64,000 nucleotides of DNA from Actinoplanes campanulatus (GTDB lineage Bacteria; Actinomycetota; Actinomycetes; Mycobacteriales; Micromonosporaceae): positions 36,114 through 100,113 of the forward strand of contig NZ_BMPW01000030.1 of NCBI RefSeq assembly GCF_014647795.1, given 5' to 3'. This document shows, piece by piece, positions 61,281-64,000 of the stretch. The notes under the pieces are model-generated. The model did no database searches. It was not told where the DNA came from and saw only the letters and a list, made by a program, of their open reading frames with translations. The stretch's first letter is position 1; every line of letters begins with the position of its first letter. A program made the position numbers and the translations under genes.

Positions 61281-62138
61281 ATGACCTTGGAACGGCGTAC
61301 CGAGTTGGGTGAGTTCCTCCGGTCCCGGCGTGCCCGGTTGAGCCCGGACGAACTCGGTCTGCCCCGCGACCGCGGCCAGCGCCGGGTCCCGGGTCTGCGG
61401 CGGGAGGAGCTGGCCCGGCTCGCCGGGGTCAGCGTCGACCATTACGTCCGCCTTGAACAGGGCCGCAGCCTGCATTTCTCCGCGGCCGTGCTGGACGCGG
61501 TCGCCCGTGCCCTACGACTCGACCCGCTGGAGCGCGACCACCTCTACCGTTTGGCCCGGCCGCACACCGATCCAGGACCGGCCCGGCCCGAGCGGGTCCG
61601 GCCGGGGCTGCTGCGGCTGCTGGCGTCGGTGCCGGATGTTCCGGCCTACATCATCGGCCGTGACACCGACGTGCTGGCCTGGAACGATCTCGCCGCCGCC
61701 CTGCTCACCGACTTCGGAGCCCTCGACCCCGGCCAGCGCAACCTGGCCCGGCTGATCGTTCTCGACGAGGGCATGCGCACCCTCTACGCCGACTGGCCCG
61801 CCAAACTCCGCGATGTCACCTCCTACCTGCGGTTCGGCGGGGCGAGGCACCTGGACGACCCGAAGACCCGGGCGCTGGTCGACGAGCTCTGTACGGCCAG
61901 CCCCGACTTCCGCGCGGCCTGGACCGCGCACGACATCAAAGACAAAACCCATGGCGGGTACGCCTACCGGCACCCGATCGTCGGCGAACTGGAACTGGGA
62001 TACGAGACGCTGCGGCTGCCTGACGACCCGGACCAGGCACTGGTCGTCCACACCGTGGAGGACGGCTCGCCCTCCCAGACCGCGCTGCGGTTGCTCGCCG
62101 CGTGGGTCATCGAGCCGGCCCGCCCACCGGCGCGCTGA
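61281..62138 (+). CDS. XRE/MmyB-like transcriptional regulator
   Basis: A 285-residue paralogue of the regulator at 59.1 kb: HTH region [30 protein letters not shown] and MmyB-like domain ([46 protein letters not shown]). Divergent from the aldo/keto reductase. The 235 bases after it, before the ClpC-type gene, contain nothing I can support beyond the ClpC ribosome-binding site. Confidence 0.88.
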   Translation: MTLERRTELGEFLRSRRARLSPDELGLPRDRGQRRVPGLRREELARLAGVSVDHYVRLEQGRSLHFSAAVLDAVARALRLDPLERDHLYRLARPHTDPGPARPERVRPGLLRLLASVPDVPAYIIGRDTDVLAWNDLAAALLTDFGALDPGQRNLARLIVLDEGMRTLYADWPAKLRDVTSYLRFGGARHLDDPKTRALVDELCTASPDFRAAWTAHDIKDKTHGGYAYRHPIVGELELGYETLRLPDDPDQALVVHTVEDGSPSQTALRLLAAWVIEPARPPAR

Positions 62139-62373
62139 GGCCCACATCAGACGACCCGGTGACCGTCGTCCCTGGAATGAGGGGAGGCAGGAAGCGCGCC
62201 GGGCCGCTAGGATCGTGATGGGCGGAGCGCCCGCCCGAGCCTCGTGTGGCTGCCCACGTCGACCATGGATGTGGCCAAGAGTCCTCGACTCAGCGCGTTC
62301 TGTTCCGCTGCGGTGCGCTGATGTGCCGTCCGTCTTGCGGGTGACGTGGGTGCCCGTTGAGGGCGTGATGGTC

Positions 62374-64000
62374 ATGTTCGAAAGATTCACCGACCGGGCT
62401 CGTCGGGTTGTCGTCTTCGCGCAGGAAGAGGCGCGGACGCTCAACCACGACCACATCGGCACGGAACATCTCCTGCTGGGTCTGATCCGTCAGGGCGAGG
62501 GCGTCGCCGCGATGGTCCTGGAGCGTCTCGGTGTCTCGCTGGAGGCGGTGCGGCAGCAGGTCGAGGAGGTCATCGGCCTGGGCCAGGAGCCATCGGGCGG
62601 GCACATCCCGTTCACCCCGCGGGCCAAGAAGGTTCTGGAGACGTCGCTGCGGGAGGCGCTGCAACTCGGCCACAACTACATCGGCACCGAGCATCTCCTG
62701 CTCGGGCTGATCCGTGAGGGCGACGGCGTGGCGGCCCAGGTGCTGGCCAGGATGGGCGCCGACCGTGATCAGGTGCGCCGGCAGGTCGTCCAGTCGGTGA
62801 CCGGAGCCGGTTTCGGCCGCGAGCCAGAGGAGGGTCGGCCGTCGGCCGTCGCGGCGGTGTCGCCGATTCTGGACCAGTTCGGGCGCAACCTGACCCAGGA
62901 GGCCCGAGAGGGCAAACTCGACCCGGTCATCGGGCGGGAGAGCGAGATCGAGCGGGTCATGCAGGTGCTGTCCCGCCGGCGGAAGAACAATCCGGTGCTG
63001 ATCGGCGAGCCGGGGGTCGGTAAGACCGCTGTGGTGGAGGGCCTGTCGCAGTCGATCGTCAAGGGCCAGGTGCCGGAGACACTGAAGGATAAGCAGCTGT
63101 ACACGCTGGATCTCGGCGCGCTGGTGGCCGGCTCCCGCTATCGCGGTGACTTCGAGGAGCGCTTGAAGAAGGTGCTCAAGGAGATCCGCACCCGCGGCGA
63201 CGTCATCCTGTTTATCGACGAGATCCACAATCTGGTGGGCGCGGGCGCCGCTGAGGGCGCGATCGACGCCGCCTCGATCCTGAAACCGATGCTGGCCCGC
63301 GGCGAGTTGCAGACCGTCGGGGCGACGACCAGCGACGAGTGGCGAAAGTATGTGGAGAAGGACGGGGCGCTGGAGCGGCGTTTCCAACCGATCGTGGTGG
63401 GTGAGCCGTCCTTGGCGCACACCATCGGGATCCTCAAGGGTCTGCGTGCCCGCTATGAGGCCCATCATCGGGTCACCTTCACCGACGCGGCGCTGGTCGC
63501 GGCCGCGACGCTGGCCGACCGGTACATCTCGGACCGGTTCCTGCCGGACAAGGCGATCGACCTGATCGACGAGGCCGGCGCCCGGATGCGGATCCGCCGG
63601 CTGAGCACGCCACCCGAGCGGCTCGGCTTCCAGGACGTGGTGTCCGAGATCGATGACGAGCAGATCGCCGAGGTGCTGGGCAACTGGACCGGTATCCCGG
63701 TCCACCGGCTGACCGAGGAGGAGACGACCCGCCTGCTGCGCATGGAGGACGAGCTGCACAAGCGCGTCATCGGCCAGGACGAGCCGGTGCAGGCCGTCTC
63801 CAGGGCGATCAGGCGGACCCGGGCCGGATTGAAGGATCCGAAGCGGCCGTCCGGTTCGTTCATCTTCGCCGGCCCGTCCGGTGTCGGTAAGACGGAGTTG
63901 TCCAAGGCGCTCGCGGAGTTCCTGTTCGGTTCCGAGGACGCGTTGATCCAGCTGGACATGTCGGAGTTCCACGACCGGTACACGGTGTCCCGTCTGGTCG
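62374..64000 (+). CDS. ClpC-type AAA+ unfoldase lacking the M-domain (3' end outside window)
   Basis: 542 residues are present; the gene runs off the right edge. [20 protein letters not shown] is a canonical ClpC start, followed by two Clp-N repeats ([18 protein letters not shown] and [18 protein letters not shown]) and AAA domain 1 with Walker A GEPGVGKT (211-218) and Walker [12 protein letters not shown] domain 2 has Walker A GPSGVGKT (500-507). Between the domains, [30 protein letters not shown] (about 406-434) joins directly, whereas ClpC normally carries a coiled-coil M-domain of about 50 residues there. ClpC feeds unfolded proteins to ClpP; the M-domain controls its resting state and adaptor use. 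GAGGG lies about 10 bases before the ATG. Confidence 0.88.
   Translation, partial: MFERFTDRARRVVVFAQEEARTLNHDHIGTEHLLLGLIRQGEGVAAMVLERLGVSLEAVRQQVEEVIGLGQEPSGGHIPFTPRAKKVLETSLREALQLGHNYIGTEHLLLGLIREGDGVAAQVLARMGADRDQVRRQVVQSVTGAGFGREPEEGRPSAVAAVSPILDQFGRNLTQEAREGKLDPVIGRESEIERVMQVLSRRRKNNPVLIGEPGVGKTAVVEGLSQSIVKGQVPETLKDKQLYTLDLGALVAGSRYRGDFEERLKKVLKEIRTRGDVILFIDEIHNLVGAGAAEGAIDAASILKPMLARGELQTVGATTSDEWRKYVEKDGALERRFQPIVVGEPSLAHTIGILKGLRARYEAHHRVTFTDAALVAAATLADRYISDRFLPDKAIDLIDEAGARMRIRRLSTPPERLGFQDVVSEIDDEQIAEVLGNWTGIPVHRLTEEETTRLLRMEDELHKRVIGQDEPVQAVSRAIRRTRAGLKDPKRPSGSFIFAGPSGVGKTELSKALAEFLFGSEDALIQLDMSEFHDRYTVSRLV

Noticed and set aside
62290-63972. A long minus-strand open frame opposite the ClpC-type gene
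   Set aside because: It is the antisense of a highly conserved AAA+ gene; its composition and lack of any family motif show it is a shadow frame.

Overview
The window is high-GC DNA with frequent GTG starts, many 4-base stop/start overlaps and actinobacterial families: an F420-type luciferase-like oxidoreductase, GPP34, an ECF sigma factor with a CU044_5270-like partner, TPR/CHAT proteins, and sugar ABC operons without their own ATPase. This fits a filamentous soil actinomycete, most likely Micromonosporaceae close to Actinoplanes. That placement is inferred from gene content. No rRNA, tRNA, CRISPR array, insertion sequence or integrase was seen.

Layout. 0-1.9 kb: the tail of an acyl-CoA ligase, a methyltransferase and a small secreted protein. 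1.9-13.6 kb: a glycan-use locus. A minus-strand operon (binding lipoprotein, two permeases, GH127 arabinofuranosidase, secreted clan GH-A enzyme with CBM35) is divergent from a LacI regulator, and a 1226-residue secreted glycosidase follows. One 17-base operator-like sequence, with a single mismatch, lies in front of both the operon and the large glycosidase. 13.6-17 kb: a voltage-gated channel with an EF-hand-like loop, an F420 oxidoreductase/MarR pair and a small P-loop kinase. 17-22 kb: a TPR gene and a CHAT protease gene facing each other, which look like two halves of one ancestral TPR-CHAT gene separated by an inversion. 22-27.5 kb: a CAP protein, an MFS pump with a TetR regulator, a membrane-anchored trypsin-like protease and an LCP protein. 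27.7-35 kb: a coupled pair of very large secreted enzymes, a GH30 beta-1,6-galactanase type and a GH2 beta-galactosidase. With GH127 and the clan GH-A enzymes they suggest attack on arabinogalactan-type plant glycans.

35.7-42.5 kb holds the most interesting locus. Five genes overlap head to tail by 1 or 4 bases. The first encodes an encapsulin-like (HK97-fold) shell protein with a proline-rich N-terminal extension. The other four (303, 710, 555 and 386 residues) match no family I recognise. This looks like an undescribed nanocompartment or capsid-derived assembly, probably regulated from the divergent LuxR-type gene.

42.5-46.8 kb: a copper-protein operon (three-cupredoxin NirK-like oxidase, two polytopic membrane proteins, an AbfB-domain membrane protein). 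46.9-54 kb: GPP34, an ECF sigma/partner pair, aldose 1-epimerase, a dienelactone-hydrolase-like protein, RtcB and a questin-oxidase-like protein. 54-62 kb: a PHP metallohydrolase, an M48-type membrane protease with a small partner, and two oxidoreductases each divergent from a paralogous XRE/MmyB-like regulator. The window ends inside a ClpC-type AAA+ gene that appears to lack the M-domain.

A recurring theme is short in-frame or intergenic minisatellites (15, 24, 33, 39, 42, 51 and about 80 base units) in unrelated genes and gene ends.
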